A program made the position numbers and the translations under genes. A stretch of 64,000 nucleotides of DNA from Chryseobacterium sp. ZHDP1 (GTDB taxonomy: Bacteria; Bacteroidota; Bacteroidia; Flavobacteriales; Weeksellaceae). Location of the stretch: contig NZ_CP075682.1 of assembly GCF_018603435.1 (NCBI RefSeq), positions 744,001-808,000 on the forward strand, in the 5' to 3' direction. The notes beneath the pieces were generated by a model, which saw only the letters and a program-made list of their open reading frames with translations, searched no databases and had not been told where the DNA came from. Shown one piece after another: positions 40,484 through 49,077 of this stretch (positions within the stretch are counted from its first letter, which is position 1; each line of letters opens with the position of its first letter).

Positions 40484-41569
40484 TTAAAAATTGACATATA
40501 ACAGCTCCAATCCTATCTGAACGCCATATTTGTTATTAATTTTTGCCTGATCGTTGAATATAGGTGTGAAATCTTTTTTCACAAAAATATTAAACGGACC
40601 ATATCCCAAAGACAATTTACCCCCAAAAAGAAAAGCATTAACAGCGTCTGAAATGTTTTCCCTGTATTTTACGCGGTTGTTCTCTTCATTCTTGTAAATG
40701 ATATAGTTTTGGGTAAGAAATCTTACGCCTCCGTAAACTCCTGCACTGATTCTGAAATTTCCTTTGGAATTATCCAGCATTTTTTCATTATTTTCTACAG
40801 TATATTTAGGATTTAAGACAAATACAAAATCAATCGGAACCAGAAAATAGTGATTTTTAAGATATGATTTTTTTAAATTTCCTTCGGCGAAAGTATTAAA
40901 ATCCGAAATAGAGATTTCATTTTTATCCTGAGTGAAAATTGTTGTTTTTTTCGGTGAAAAAGAATCTGACCGATATCCCAGACCGATACGGTAAAATACC
41001 GGAGAAACCAAAGAACCGATCTGTCTCGTCATTCTCAATTCCATTTGTGAAGACATGGAATTTCCTACTCGCATTCCGGATTCTTTATTACCTATTGCAA
41101 GGGAAGAGGATGATTTTGTAAGATTCATGAAACCGAAACCGATGTTAAAATCTGTTGTGCGTAAAAGGTCTTTTTTTGTTTTATAACCGGAGGTATTCAG
41201 TGTGAGAAGTGCATTATTTTGAGCTAAAAGTTCAATAGAATGTTTTCCGGATCTTCCCATCACAACATCTTTTACAATGCCTTTGGTTGCATTTTCCAGC
41301 TCTTCTTTCTGGCTGTTTATTTTTTCGTTGATGATTTCTTCGTATTTCATCGCGATTTCTGTTCTCTGCTTCTGCTTTTCATCAGCGCTTACTTTGTTTT
41401 CTCTGTAATTCTTATCCAGATCATCCAGCTCCAGATTCATTTTAGACTTTTCTGATACTACAATGCTGTCCACTTTTTTAGAATAGCTTCTTAATTCCGG
41501 TCTTACTTCCTGTGAAAAGGCGTAGGAAAAAGCAAAAAGAGCAGTCATTAAGGCAAATTTAGTTTTCAT
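40484..41569 (-). CDS. Secreted coiled-coil and beta-barrel-like protein
   Basis: A 361-residue protein with a signal peptide (MKTKFALMTALFAFSYAFSQ). Residues 25-95 are a charged coiled-coil (ELDDLDKNYRENKVSADEKQKQRTEIAMKYEEIINE). The rest is built of alternating strands with many aromatic ends and closes in VQIGLELLYVNF, a typical last strand of outer-membrane beta barrels. It is the third gene after a sigma factor and an anti-sigma-like gene and is probably a target or partner of that system. The exact family is not recognised. Confidence 0.7.
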   Translation of the reverse strand: MKTKFALMTALFAFSYAFSQEVRPELRSYSKKVDSIVVSEKSKMNLELDDLDKNYRENKVSADEKQKQRTEIAMKYEEIINEKINSQKEELENATKGIVKDVVMGRSGKHSIELLAQNNALLTLNTSGYKTKKDLLRTTDFNIGFGFMNLTKSSSSLAIGNKESGMRVGNSMSSQMELRMTRQIGSLVSPVFYRIGLGYRSDSFSPKKTTIFTQDKNEISISDFNTFAEGNLKKSYLKNHYFLVPIDFVFVLNPKYTVENNEKMLDNSKGNFRISAGVYGGVRFLTQNYIIYKNEENNRVKYRENISDAVNAFLFGGKLSLGYGPFNIFVKKDFTPIFNDQAKINNKYGVQIGLELLYVNF

Positions 41570-41649
41570 GTATTTTCTTTTATTTTTTAGACAATATTTT
41601 ACCGCTGTTCATAAAAAAGAACAGTAATTTTTATTTAAAGTATTAGAAT

Positions 41650-42357
41650 CTATTTCGTGTCTGTGTAGACCGTTACGCCAAGAACCGTTACATTATCCAC
41701 TTTCTGAAAGACTTTATTGATATTAAAAACGCCGAATTTGCGATCATCTTTTTTCACTTCTTCTCTGGTTTTATCAAATTCTCTTCCCATAAGCAGTTCA
41801 TCAGCATTAGTATAGCCTGATTTTGTTTTCTTTGCTTCGGCAATCGCAGGAAAAATTATATTTTCGCTTTTAATTTTGTCGGGGTTAATATCGATAGTTC
41901 TCTGTTGCATAACTGCAATTTCTTCAATTACAGGACTCGAAATTTTTTGAATTTTGACTTCTTTTTTTGAATTTAAAACCTCAGCCGAATTCGTTTCCTG
42001 ATTTTTTAAAACAGCTTTTACCGTATTTTCCTGATTGTTTTTTTGTTCCTCAGAAGCGACAGATTGTTTTTCGAATTCCGGATTTATGGGATTTACCGCA
42101 TTTTCAAGACGCTGTTTTACAATATAGTCGGTTTTTTGATGGTCAAAGTTATTTTTGTTTTTAATATAAATAATTGTTCCTACAGAAACCATCAACAAGA
42201 TAATGGCTGCATATTTCCACCATTCGGAAGACTGTTTTGAAGCATTTTCAGGCTTTTCATCCAGCTTCTGATCCAATCTGTCCCAAAGATCGGCGGAAGG
42301 CTTTATTTCAAGCTTCTCATACTCGGATTTTAAATTATTTAACGTATTGTTTTTCAT
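41650..42357 (-). CDS. Anti-sigma-factor-like membrane protein
   Basis: A 235-residue protein with an N-terminal cytosolic part (LKSEYEKLEIKPSADLWDRLDQKLDEK), one membrane helix (about residues 48-67, YAAIILLMVSVGTIIYI) and a charged periplasmic part rich in Glu, Lys and Asn. This topology and the overlap with the ECF sigma gene mark it as its likely anti-sigma factor; the usual zinc HxxxCxxC is absent. Its start overlaps the sigma stop by 23 bp, suggesting coupled translation. It is followed by the barrel-like gene. Confidence 0.75.
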   Translation of the reverse strand: MKNNTLNNLKSEYEKLEIKPSADLWDRLDQKLDEKPENASKQSSEWWKYAAIILLMVSVGTIIYIKNKNNFDHQKTDYIVKQRLENAVNPINPEFEKQSVASEEQKNNQENTVKAVLKNQETNSAEVLNSKKEVKIQKISSPVIEEIAVMQQRTIDINPDKIKSENIIFPAIAEAKKTKSGYTNADELLMGREFDKTREEVKKDDRKFGVFNINKVFQKVDNVTVLGVTVYTDTK

Positions 42358-42880
42358 TTTGCTTCTGTTTTAAAAAATCTGCAATCCATTTTTTAGATTT
42401 GCTCAGCTGGCTTTTGCTGGTGCCTTCAGAAATATTCAGTATTTCTGCTATTTCATGATGCTTTTTTTCTTCAAAAACATAGAGATTGAAAATCAATCGG
42501 TATCCATCGGGCATTTTTGAAAAAATTTCCTCCATATTAAGCTCCTCCATTTCTTCTTCCCAGTTTTCCTCAACATTTCCGATTTCGCTGATTTCAACAT
42601 CCGTGTAAAGGATATTTCTGTTTTTCCTGATAAAATTAATCGAGTTATTCACTACGATTTTCCTCAGCCAGAACTGAAAGCTTTTCCATTCTCTGCATTC
42701 CTCTATTTTTGAAAAACAAGTGAAAAAAGAATTCATTAAAATATCTTCCGCATCATGAAGGTTATTCACATAAGAATTTGCTATGGCAAGCATTTTCGCC
42801 GAAAACATTTCGTACAGAGCTTTCTGCCCTCTCCGATCCTGCTTTTTTGCCAGTTTAAAATTCTCTTCTAAATTCTTCAT
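42335..42880 (-). CDS. ECF-type RNA polymerase sigma factor
   Basis: A 181-residue sigma-70 family extracytoplasmic-function factor. Sigma-2 covers about residues 20-85 (ANSYVNNLHDAEDILMNSFFTCFSKI, with region 2.2-like DAEDILMNSF), and region 4 about 120-175 (MPDGYRLIFNLYVFEEKKHHEIAEILNISEGTSKSQLSKSKK), with the HTH at IAEILNISEGTSKSQL. There is no region 1 or 3. It heads a three-gene run with an anti-sigma-like membrane protein and a secreted barrel-like protein. Confidence 0.9.
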   Translation of the reverse strand: MKNLEENFKLAKKQDRRGQKALYEMFSAKMLAIANSYVNNLHDAEDILMNSFFTCFSKIEECREWKSFQFWLRKIVVNNSINFIRKNRNILYTDVEISEIGNVEENWEEEMEELNMEEIFSKMPDGYRLIFNLYVFEEKKHHEIAEILNISEGTSKSQLSKSKKWIADFLKQKQNEKQYVK

Positions 42881-42938
42881 TAATTAGTTTCTGTTTATAA
42901 GACGAAAGATTTTTGAAAGGGTTGCCTGAATATCAAAA

Positions 42939-42967
42939 AAATTGCACTTTTTTTGAAAGTGCAATTT
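42939..42967 (-). terminator. Terminator of the nucleoside-symporter gene
   Basis: AAATTGCACTTT and AAAGTGCAATTT form a perfect 12-bp stem around a T/G loop, with T-rich sequence after it on the minus strand. Confidence 0.85.
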
Positions 42968-42994
42968 AATATATTCGTTATCAGTGTGATAAAA

Positions 42995-44377
42995 TTAATG
43001 TTTAATATCAGATGTCTGAATTGGTGTATGTTTATGTTTGAACAGAACAGCAAATAAAAGAGCTAAAATCAAAGCATATGCAGCGAAAGAAAGCCAGATA
43101 TTATGCCAGTCTTTTACCATTACAATAGAAGATAAAGTTCCGTCCGGATTTACCGCAGAATTGAAACTCTTTTGCAGAATTCCTAAAAAAGTCTGGTTGT
43201 CCGGTGTTGTTTCAAGATAATTTGCCAGTGAAGAAGCGGTAGTAAATTTGTGGGTGAAGAATTTATCGATTGCCCAGCCTGCTGCATAACTTCCGAAAAC
43301 CGCCCCGAAACCGTTGGTCATCATCATGAATAATCCCTGAGCCGAAGAACGGATCTTTTTATCGGTAGTGGTTTCGACAAAAAGCGATCCTGAAATATTG
43401 AAGAAATCGAAAGCCATCCCGTACACAATGCAGGAAAGGATGATTAAACTTAAGCCATATCCTTCCGGAACACCATAAGCAAAGAATCCGAATCGTAAAA
43501 CCCATGCAAACATTGAGATGAGCATTACTTTTTTAATTCCGTATCGTTTTAAAAAGAAAGGAATTGCCAAAATGAATAGTGTTTCCGAAATCTGAGAAAT
43601 AGACATGATAATTGTAGATCTTTTCACTACAAAAGAGTCAGCATATTTGGGAAAATGTTCAAATTCACTCAGGAATACGTCTCCGTAAGCATTCGTAAGC
43701 TGTAAAGCTGCCCCCAAAAGCATGGAAAATAAGAAAAACAATGCTGTTTTGTAATCTTTGAACAGTTTAAAAGCATTAAGACCTAACTGCTCGGATAGCG
43801 GCGCATCTTTGTCTATTAATTTCTGTGGAGGACATTTTGGTAATGTTAAAGCGTAAATTCCTAAGAAAACAGCAACCGCTCCGGCAATATAGAATTGCCC
43901 TTCTGTAGCTTTATTCCCCGTAAGATTGGTAATCCACATGGCAACAATGAAACCGATGGTTCCCCAAACACGGATTGGCGGGAAATCCTTAACAACATCC
44001 AGTTCACTGTTTTTAAGAATAGTATAGGAAATTGAATTGGCTAATGCAATAGTCGGCATGTAAAAACACATGGCAACGAGCATTACCGTAAAAAAAGAAC
44101 CGGGATCTGCAGAATGAGGCAGAATGAAAAGCACGATACCGTATAAAATATGTAACGCTGAAAAAATTCTTTCTGCGTTTACCCAACGGTCGGCAATAAT
44201 TCCGGTGATGGTCGGCATAAAAATGGAAGCAATCCCCATGGTTCCGAAAACAGCACCAAACTGCGCTCCGTCCCAATGTTTTGTACCGAACCAAAAATTA
44301 GCCATCGTAATCAGCCATGCTCCCCAAACGAAGAACTGCAGAAAACTTAAGATGGTCAGTCGTAATTTTAAGTTCAT
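42995..44377 (-). CDS. Nucleoside:H+ symporter family MFS transporter
   Basis: A 460-residue major facilitator with 12 helices. The start MNLKLRLTILSFLQFFVWGAWLITMANFWF and IFMPTITGIIADRWVNAERIFSALHILYG match the NupG/XapB nucleoside:H+ symporter family; the conserved Phe/Trp-rich first helix and GIIADRW loop are visible. It imports nucleosides by proton symport. It lies 21 bp after the DUF151 nuclease gene and ends at a strong terminator. Confidence 0.88.
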   Translation of the reverse strand: MNLKLRLTILSFLQFFVWGAWLITMANFWFGTKHWDGAQFGAVFGTMGIASIFMPTITGIIADRWVNAERIFSALHILYGIVLFILPHSADPGSFFTVMLVAMCFYMPTIALANSISYTILKNSELDVVKDFPPIRVWGTIGFIVAMWITNLTGNKATEGQFYIAGAVAVFLGIYALTLPKCPPQKLIDKDAPLSEQLGLNAFKLFKDYKTALFFLFSMLLGAALQLTNAYGDVFLSEFEHFPKYADSFVVKRSTIIMSISQISETLFILAIPFFLKRYGIKKVMLISMFAWVLRFGFFAYGVPEGYGLSLIILSCIVYGMAFDFFNISGSLFVETTTDKKIRSSAQGLFMMMTNGFGAVFGSYAAGWAIDKFFTHKFTTASSLANYLETTPDNQTFLGILQKSFNSAVNPDGTLSSIVMVKDWHNIWLSFAAYALILALLFAVLFKHKHTPIQTSDIKH

Positions 44378-44398
44378 AAGTTAGTATAAATAATCTCT

Positions 44399-44998
44399 TT
44401 AGTCAATTTTTTTCTTCCTTCTCCTGATTTCTTCCTGAATCTCAAGAGCGGTATCGTAATCTTCTTCTTTTACCGCTTCATCCAGCAACTTCTGCAATTC
44501 TTCCATCGAAATCGATTTTAGATTATCTTCCGCCTGAACGGTTTCGGAAAACGAAGGCTCTTCTTTGGTTACATCTTCCAGTTCCAGCAGAATTCCGGCT
44601 TCGTTAAGTACCTGCTGTGTTGTGAAAATAGGGGCATCAAAACGAACTGCCATTGCTACTGCATCTGAAGTTCTGGCATCTAAGATGAGTTCTTCATCTG
44701 TAGCTTTATTTTTAAAGTTGATATTTGAGAAGAAAACGCCGTCTACAATCTGATAGATGATAACGGATACAAGTTCGTAATTTGCAGAATGTATAAATTT
44801 TGTAAATAAATCATGTGTAAGAGGACGAGGAGGGTGAATGTCTTTCTCAAGCCCCAAAGAAATGGATTGTGCCTCGAAATTCCCTATAACAACAGGTAAT
44901 TTAATATGTGTTTCTTCATGTTCCAATAATAGTGCGTACGCCCCGGATTGTGTCTGGCTGTACGATATTCCGCGAATAATTAACTGTTTATAATCCAT
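44399..44998 (-). CDS. Bifunctional nuclease family protein with UVR tail (DUF151)
   Basis: A 199-residue protein. Residues 1-130 are a DUF151/bifunctional nuclease domain, seen in LPVVIGNFEAQSISLGLE, LTHDLFTKFIHSANYELV and LDARTSDAVAMAVRFDAPIF, the last being the family's best-conserved segment. Residues 165-199 form a UvrB/UvrC (UVR)-like helical hairpin (MEELQKLLDEAVKEEDYDTALEIQEEIRRRKKK). Members act as RNA/DNA nucleases in plants and are linked to stress in bacteria. It heads a pair with the nucleoside symporter, which may reuse the products. Confidence 0.9.
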   Translation of the reverse strand: MDYKQLIIRGISYSQTQSGAYALLLEHEETHIKLPVVIGNFEAQSISLGLEKDIHPPRPLTHDLFTKFIHSANYELVSVIIYQIVDGVFFSNINFKNKATDEELILDARTSDAVAMAVRFDAPIFTTQQVLNEAGILLELEDVTKEEPSFSETVQAEDNLKSISMEELQKLLDEAVKEEDYDTALEIQEEIRRRKKKID

Positions 44999-45003
44999 AA
45001 CTA

Positions 45004-45011
45004 CAAATATA
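45004..45011 (-). promoter_or_regulatory. Promoter -7 box of the DUF151-symporter operon
   Basis: CAAATATA is TATATTTG on the minus strand, 6 bp before the ATG. The very short leader suggests near-leaderless translation or that a further box is used. Confidence 0.4.
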
Positions 45012-45052
45012 GATTAATTTTTCAAAGTTTTTTTTACTTTTTGTACAAAAAT

Positions 45053-45073
45053 AAAAGCCCGAAAAGGGCTTTT
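45053..45073. terminator. Bidirectional terminator between etfA and the DUF151 gene
   Basis: AAAAGCCC and GGGCTTTT form a perfect 8-bp stem around GAAAA. It would end the etfBA transcript about 110 bp after the etfA stop. Confidence 0.85.
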
Positions 45074-45185
45074 ATATGCGAATTGTGATTTAATGACACT
45101 GTCTGTTTTACTTCGTAAGCGAATTTTTTAAAGATGTACTTTAAAATTTATACATGAAATAATCGACTGTTACCCAATCCACTTT

Positions 45186-46133
45186 TTATGCTTTAAGAGC
45201 TTTTATTTTCTCTGTTAGCGCAGGAATAATCTGGAAAGCATCTCCTACAACTCCGTAATCTGCGGATTTGAAGAATGGAGCTTCAGGATCACTGTTGATC
45301 GCTACGATTGTTTTAGAGGAGTTAACTCCTGCCAAATGCTGAATTGCTCCGGAAATACCGATTGCAATATAAAGATTCGGAGAAATTGCCTTACCTGTCT
45401 GTCCTACGTGTTCTGTGTGAGGTCTCCATCCGATATCTGAAACCGGTTTTGAACAAGCTGTAGCAGCTCCTAAAACGTTTGCCAGATCTTCTACCATTCC
45501 CCAGTTTTCAGGACCTTTTAACCCTCTTCCAGCAGAAACTACGATTTCTGCTTCTTTAAGGTCTAATTTTCCTGAACTCTGCTCATGAGAAATTACTTTA
45601 GTATCATCATTGGCAACGGATAGATTTTTCACTTCTTCTGATCCGGAAACTGCATTTTCCTTCACTCCGAAAGCATTTTGAGAAACGGTTACAATTACCC
45701 CGCTTCCTTCTGCTTTTGCATGCATAAATCCTTTTCCTGAGAAAGCTCTTCTTTTCACCTGAAACGGAGAAAGGCTTTCGGGAGCTTCCAATACATTGGT
45801 AATTAAAGAATGTCCGTTCATTACTGCCAACATCGGAGCAATTGAAGAAGCATCTGTTGTGTGAGGGAAAACGATGATGTTTCCGTTTGCTGCTTCACTT
45901 ACCGCCTGAGCATAAGCTTTAGCTGAGAAACTTTTAAGACCTTCGTCTTTGATGTTGATTACGTTAGATGCTCCATATTTATACAATAGATCTGAAGAAT
46001 CTGTAGGGTTTACAGAGATTGCCGTTACGCTATCTCCTGCCTGATCTGCAACAGCTTTAGCATAAGAAACTGCTTCAAAAGCTGCTTTTTTGTAAACTCC
46101 GTTTATATTTTCTGCGTATACGAATACTGCCAT
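45186..46133 (-). CDS. etfA: Electron transfer flavoprotein subunit alpha
   Basis: A 315-residue ETF alpha subunit. The N-terminal adenine-nucleotide-like domain begins MAVFVYAENINGVYKKAAFEAV. The C-terminal FAD domain carries the family signature VSAGRGLKGPENWGMVEDLANVLGAATACSKPVSDIGWRP and VGQTGKAISPNLYIAIGISGAIQHLAGVNSSKTIVAINSDPEAP. ETF passes electrons from acyl-CoA dehydrogenases to the quinone pool. It lies 88 bp after etfB, with a long hairpin in the spacer. Confidence 0.96.
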   Translation of the reverse strand: MAVFVYAENINGVYKKAAFEAVSYAKAVADQAGDSVTAISVNPTDSSDLLYKYGASNVINIKDEGLKSFSAKAYAQAVSEAANGNIIVFPHTTDASSIAPMLAVMNGHSLITNVLEAPESLSPFQVKRRAFSGKGFMHAKAEGSGVIVTVSQNAFGVKENAVSGSEEVKNLSVANDDTKVISHEQSSGKLDLKEAEIVVSAGRGLKGPENWGMVEDLANVLGAATACSKPVSDIGWRPHTEHVGQTGKAISPNLYIAIGISGAIQHLAGVNSSKTIVAINSDPEAPFFKSADYGVVGDAFQIIPALTEKIKALKA

Positions 46134-46167
46134 TTTTTGAATTTTAAAAAATTAAAGGTTTAGGTTT

Positions 46168-46216
46168 AGGCTAAGATTTAGAATTTAAATTTAAATCTAA
46201 AACTCAGTCTTAGCCT
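46168..46216 (-). repeat. Long hairpin in the etfB-etfA spacer
   Basis: AGGCTAAGA and TCTTAGCCT are perfect outer arms, and TTTAGAATTTAAATT with ATTTAAATCTAAA nest inside, so nearly the whole 88-bp spacer folds on itself. There is no T tract in a terminator position, so it may stabilise or partition the mRNA. Confidence 0.75.
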
Positions 46217-46221
46217 CAATA

Positions 46222-46968
46222 TTAGATAACTTTTGCTTCTTCGTGAAGTAATCTTACCAATTCATCCAAATTATCCGGAGAAACCAGTTTTACAGCTGCT
46301 CTTGGCGGAACACTGTCATAAGAAACTCCCTGAACTTTCACCTCCGATGAAGCCGGCTCAACTACCTGCAAAGGTTTTGTTCTTGCAGACATAATTCCTC
46401 TCATGTTCGGAATAATTAAGTCTTTTTCGTCTACCAATCCTTTCTGACCCGCGATTACAGCCGGTAATTTTACAGAAATGGTTTCTTTACCTCCTTCAAT
46501 TTCTCTTACTGCAGTAGCTTCACTTCCGTTTACATCAAGTCCTACAGAAGCGTTTACGAAAGGCTGGTTCAATAACTGAGCTACCATTCCCGGAACAGAA
46601 CCTCCGTTATAGTCTATTGATTCTTTTCCGCAAAGGATTAAATCGTATCCTCCGTTTTGTGCAACTGCTGCAATTTCTTTAGCTGTAGAGAAACTGTCTT
46701 TAGGATCAAGATTTACTCTCACCGCATCATTTGCTCCGATTGCCAAAGCTTTTCTTACAACAGGCTCGGTAGAAACATCTCCTACGTTGATTACGGTTAC
46801 TGTTGCTCCCTGAGATTCCTGTAATTTTATTGCTTTTGTTAACGCAAATTCGTCAAGAGGATTAATTACCCACTGAATTCCGTTTTTGTCGAATGCAGAT
46901 TTATCCGCTGTAAAGTTAATTTTGGAAGTAGTGTCCGGAACACTACTTATACAAACTAATATTTTCAT
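46222..46968 (-). CDS. etfB: Electron transfer flavoprotein subunit beta
   Basis: A 248-residue ETF beta subunit, binding AMP and forming the heterodimer with EtfA. The start MKILVCISSVPDTTSKINF and the core INPLDEFALTKAIKLQES, VINVGD, VRKALAIGANDAVRVN and LILCGKESIDYNGGSVPGMVAQLLNQPFV are all family landmarks. It is the promoter-proximal gene of etfBA. Confidence 0.96.
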   Translation of the reverse strand: MKILVCISSVPDTTSKINFTADKSAFDKNGIQWVINPLDEFALTKAIKLQESQGATVTVINVGDVSTEPVVRKALAIGANDAVRVNLDPKDSFSTAKEIAAVAQNGGYDLILCGKESIDYNGGSVPGMVAQLLNQPFVNASVGLDVNGSEATAVREIEGGKETISVKLPAVIAGQKGLVDEKDLIIPNMRGIMSARTKPLQVVEPASSEVKVQGVSYDSVPPRAAVKLVSPDNLDELVRLLHEEAKVI

Positions 46969-47151
46969 ATGTTGTTCTTATTGTTTTAATGGTCAGATGA
47001 AACTTTTAGGTTTCATGTGTACTATTTTTAGCTCTTAATTAAATTTAATGTTTCTTTAAATTTTAACTCAATTATCTGTTGCTAATATAAATAAAAAATA
47101 TATTATGCATGCATAGCACTTATTATTTTACTATTCAATGCATTAAAGTCA

Positions 47152-47859
47152 TTATTTAGCGGGTTTTGTTGCCCGAAATTCAATCTTACTCGGTAAAACT
47201 CTCGGGTTCATTTTTAAAATATCCAAAACCAGATTCCCCAAATCTTCAGGCTGAATCTTCCATGCGTCTTTTTCTGAAGGAATATTTCCGTTGAAATGGG
47301 TGGCTACAGAACCCGGCATAATTACCGTAGATTTGATGTTGTATTTTCTTAAATCGATCATTGCTGCCTGTGTAAACCCTACTACACCGAATTTTGAGGC
47401 GTTATAACCTGTTCCGTTTTCAAAGAAATTTGCTCCCGCCAGACTTGAAACTGTGATGTAATATCCTTCTGTCTTTTTCAATTCTTCTACAGAAGCTTTT
47501 AATGTATAGAAAACACCTGTTAAATTCGTTTCAATCATATCATTCCACTCTTTAGCAGATAGTTCATCAACAGGCTTGAAAATTCCTAAACCCGCATTTG
47601 CAATCACAAAATCCAGTCTTCCGAACTTTTCTTTTATCTGTCTTACTGCATCTTCTTCATTGGTAAGTTCTTTTACATCAGACACAACTCCCAAGACATT
47701 TTCTGAAATCTGCCTTAAATCCTGTTCAGCTTTTTCCACATCTTCCTTTTTTCTTCCCGAAAATGCAACCGAAACTCCGTTTTCAAGCAAAACTTTAGCA
47801 ATTCCGAAGCCTATACCTTTGGTTCCTCCTGTTATATATGCTACTTTATTATCGATCAT
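47152..47859 (-). CDS. Short-chain dehydrogenase/reductase (SDR)
   Basis: A 235-residue classical SDR. The cofactor motif TGGTKGIG (residues 10-17), the NAG motif in VIANAGLGIF, the catalytic Ser in VSSLAGANFF and YNASK with the active Tyr and Lys are all in place; IMPGSVATHF follows. Gly-Arg-Lys after the first strand favours NADP. Close family names such as 3-oxoacyl-ACP reductase are common but the substrate is not evident. Confidence 0.9.
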   Translation of the reverse strand: MIDNKVAYITGGTKGIGFGIAKVLLENGVSVAFSGRKKEDVEKAEQDLRQISENVLGVVSDVKELTNEEDAVRQIKEKFGRLDFVIANAGLGIFKPVDELSAKEWNDMIETNLTGVFYTLKASVEELKKTEGYYITVSSLAGANFFENGTGYNASKFGVVGFTQAAMIDLRKYNIKSTVIMPGSVATHFNGNIPSEKDAWKIQPEDLGNLVLDILKMNPRVLPSKIEFRATKPAK

Positions 47860-47955
47860 AATTATTGCCAGTTTAAGTTCTTAAAAATAGCAAAAATGCT
47901 TTAAATAAGGTAATTTTTATTGCCTAACATTTGTCAGTTTATTAGATCAAATAAA

Positions 47956-47980
47956 AAAGCGCTCCGGGTCGAAGCGCTTT
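47956..47980 (-). terminator. Terminator of the first T9SS-cargo gene
   Basis: AAAGCGCT and AGCGCTTT form a perfect 8-bp stem, followed on the minus strand by TTTATTTG. Confidence 0.8.
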
Positions 47981-48001
47981 GAAAATAGTATCAAACTTAA
48001 T

Positions 48002-48919
48002 TTATTTTTTGATGAATTTCTGGGAAATTTTATTTCCTTTAGATTCAATACTGATAATATATGAACCAGCGTTCAGATGTTTTACATTTATTTTATCTCC
48101 CTCCAGTTTTACATCTACTTTTTTACCGGCAATATCAAATACTTCGATGTTACTGAATTTGTCTGCAGATTTAACAGAAATGTAATCTGTCGTCGGATTT
48201 GGATAAACAGAAACTTCTTTATCACTCAAAGAAACATCATTGGTAGATAATGTAGGTCTGTCGATGGAAAAAGTATCAATACCAATAAGATCCGAATTAT
48301 TTCCACTTGGACCTCCATCGGTTACATAGTACCTGAAGGCAAATCTTACAGGAACCGGCGTTGTTCCTACTCCGGTAACCGTAAAGCTATATTTTGTCCA
48401 TATTTTGGGATAAACAAAATTTCCTGCCAAAGTTGGATTAACAGATACTCCTAAGTTTGTAAAGGAACCCACATCAGCAGCTCCGGTAGTCGGAAGAACG
48501 GCTCCGGCTGCTAATGCATATCTTAGTTCCAGACGATCAGGATAATCGGTAGTTCCGTCTGTTCCTTTTCTGGAATAAAAGCTTACAATGTCGCCGTTTT
48601 TAACATCTATTGCATTGGTGAATAACCAGTTGCTGATCGTTCCCGCGCCGGATGTACTTGTATAATTTACCAAAGCAAAAGAATTGCTGCCTCCTGCCTG
48701 TCCCACAGGAACAGTAGTTGTATTGCCGCTTCCAAACAGTGGATTGGTTAAAGGTGTGGTATAAGTGGCTTTTGTCCAAACCGAGGTAGTTACAGGACTA
48801 CTTTGATTAGAGGTTGTCCAGGTTGTAAAAGCGGTATCAAAACCATAGCTGTAAACGTTTGTCTGCGCGTTCATCGAGACCAGGCCCAGAAACGAGCCGA
48901 GTAGTAAAAGTTTTCTCAT
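48002..48919 (-). CDS. Secreted protein with T9SS type A sorting domain (cleaved-adhesin-like)
   Basis: A 305-residue type IX secretion substrate. It has a signal peptide (MRKLLLLGSFLGLVSMNAQ), a beta-sandwich body (about 22-220) of the choice-of-anchor/cleaved-adhesin kind (YSYGFDTAFTTWTT, SNWLFTNAIDVKNGDIVSF, IGIDTFSIDRPTL) and a C-terminal sorting domain (VSVYPNPTTDYISVKS through SYIISIESKGNKISQKFIKK). The sorting domain is removed on passage through the T9SS. The ligand is unknown. Confidence 0.88.
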   Translation of the reverse strand: MRKLLLLGSFLGLVSMNAQTNVYSYGFDTAFTTWTTSNQSSPVTTSVWTKATYTTPLTNPLFGSGNTTTVPVGQAGGSNSFALVNYTSTSGAGTISNWLFTNAIDVKNGDIVSFYSRKGTDGTTDYPDRLELRYALAAGAVLPTTGAADVGSFTNLGVSVNPTLAGNFVYPKIWTKYSFTVTGVGTTPVPVRFAFRYYVTDGGPSGNNSDLIGIDTFSIDRPTLSTNDVSLSDKEVSVYPNPTTDYISVKSADKFSNIEVFDIAGKKVDVKLEGDKINVKHLNAGSYIISIESKGNKISQKFIKK

Positions 48920-49027
48920 ATCATTAAAATTTAGTTTTATAAATATATTAATAATATTTTAAAAACAAAACATTTATATTTAAAATATGATACTAATACC
49001 ACAATTATAAGTAAAATTTCAACAATA

Positions 49028-49055
49028 AAGGCTACATTATTTACAATGCAGCCTT
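49028..49055 (-). terminator. Terminator of the second T9SS-cargo gene
   Basis: AAGGCT and AGCCTT with an inner CATT/AATG pair form the stem; the minus strand continues TTATTGTTG. Confidence 0.65.
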
Positions 49056-49077
49056 ATTAATGAAAATATTTTCAATA

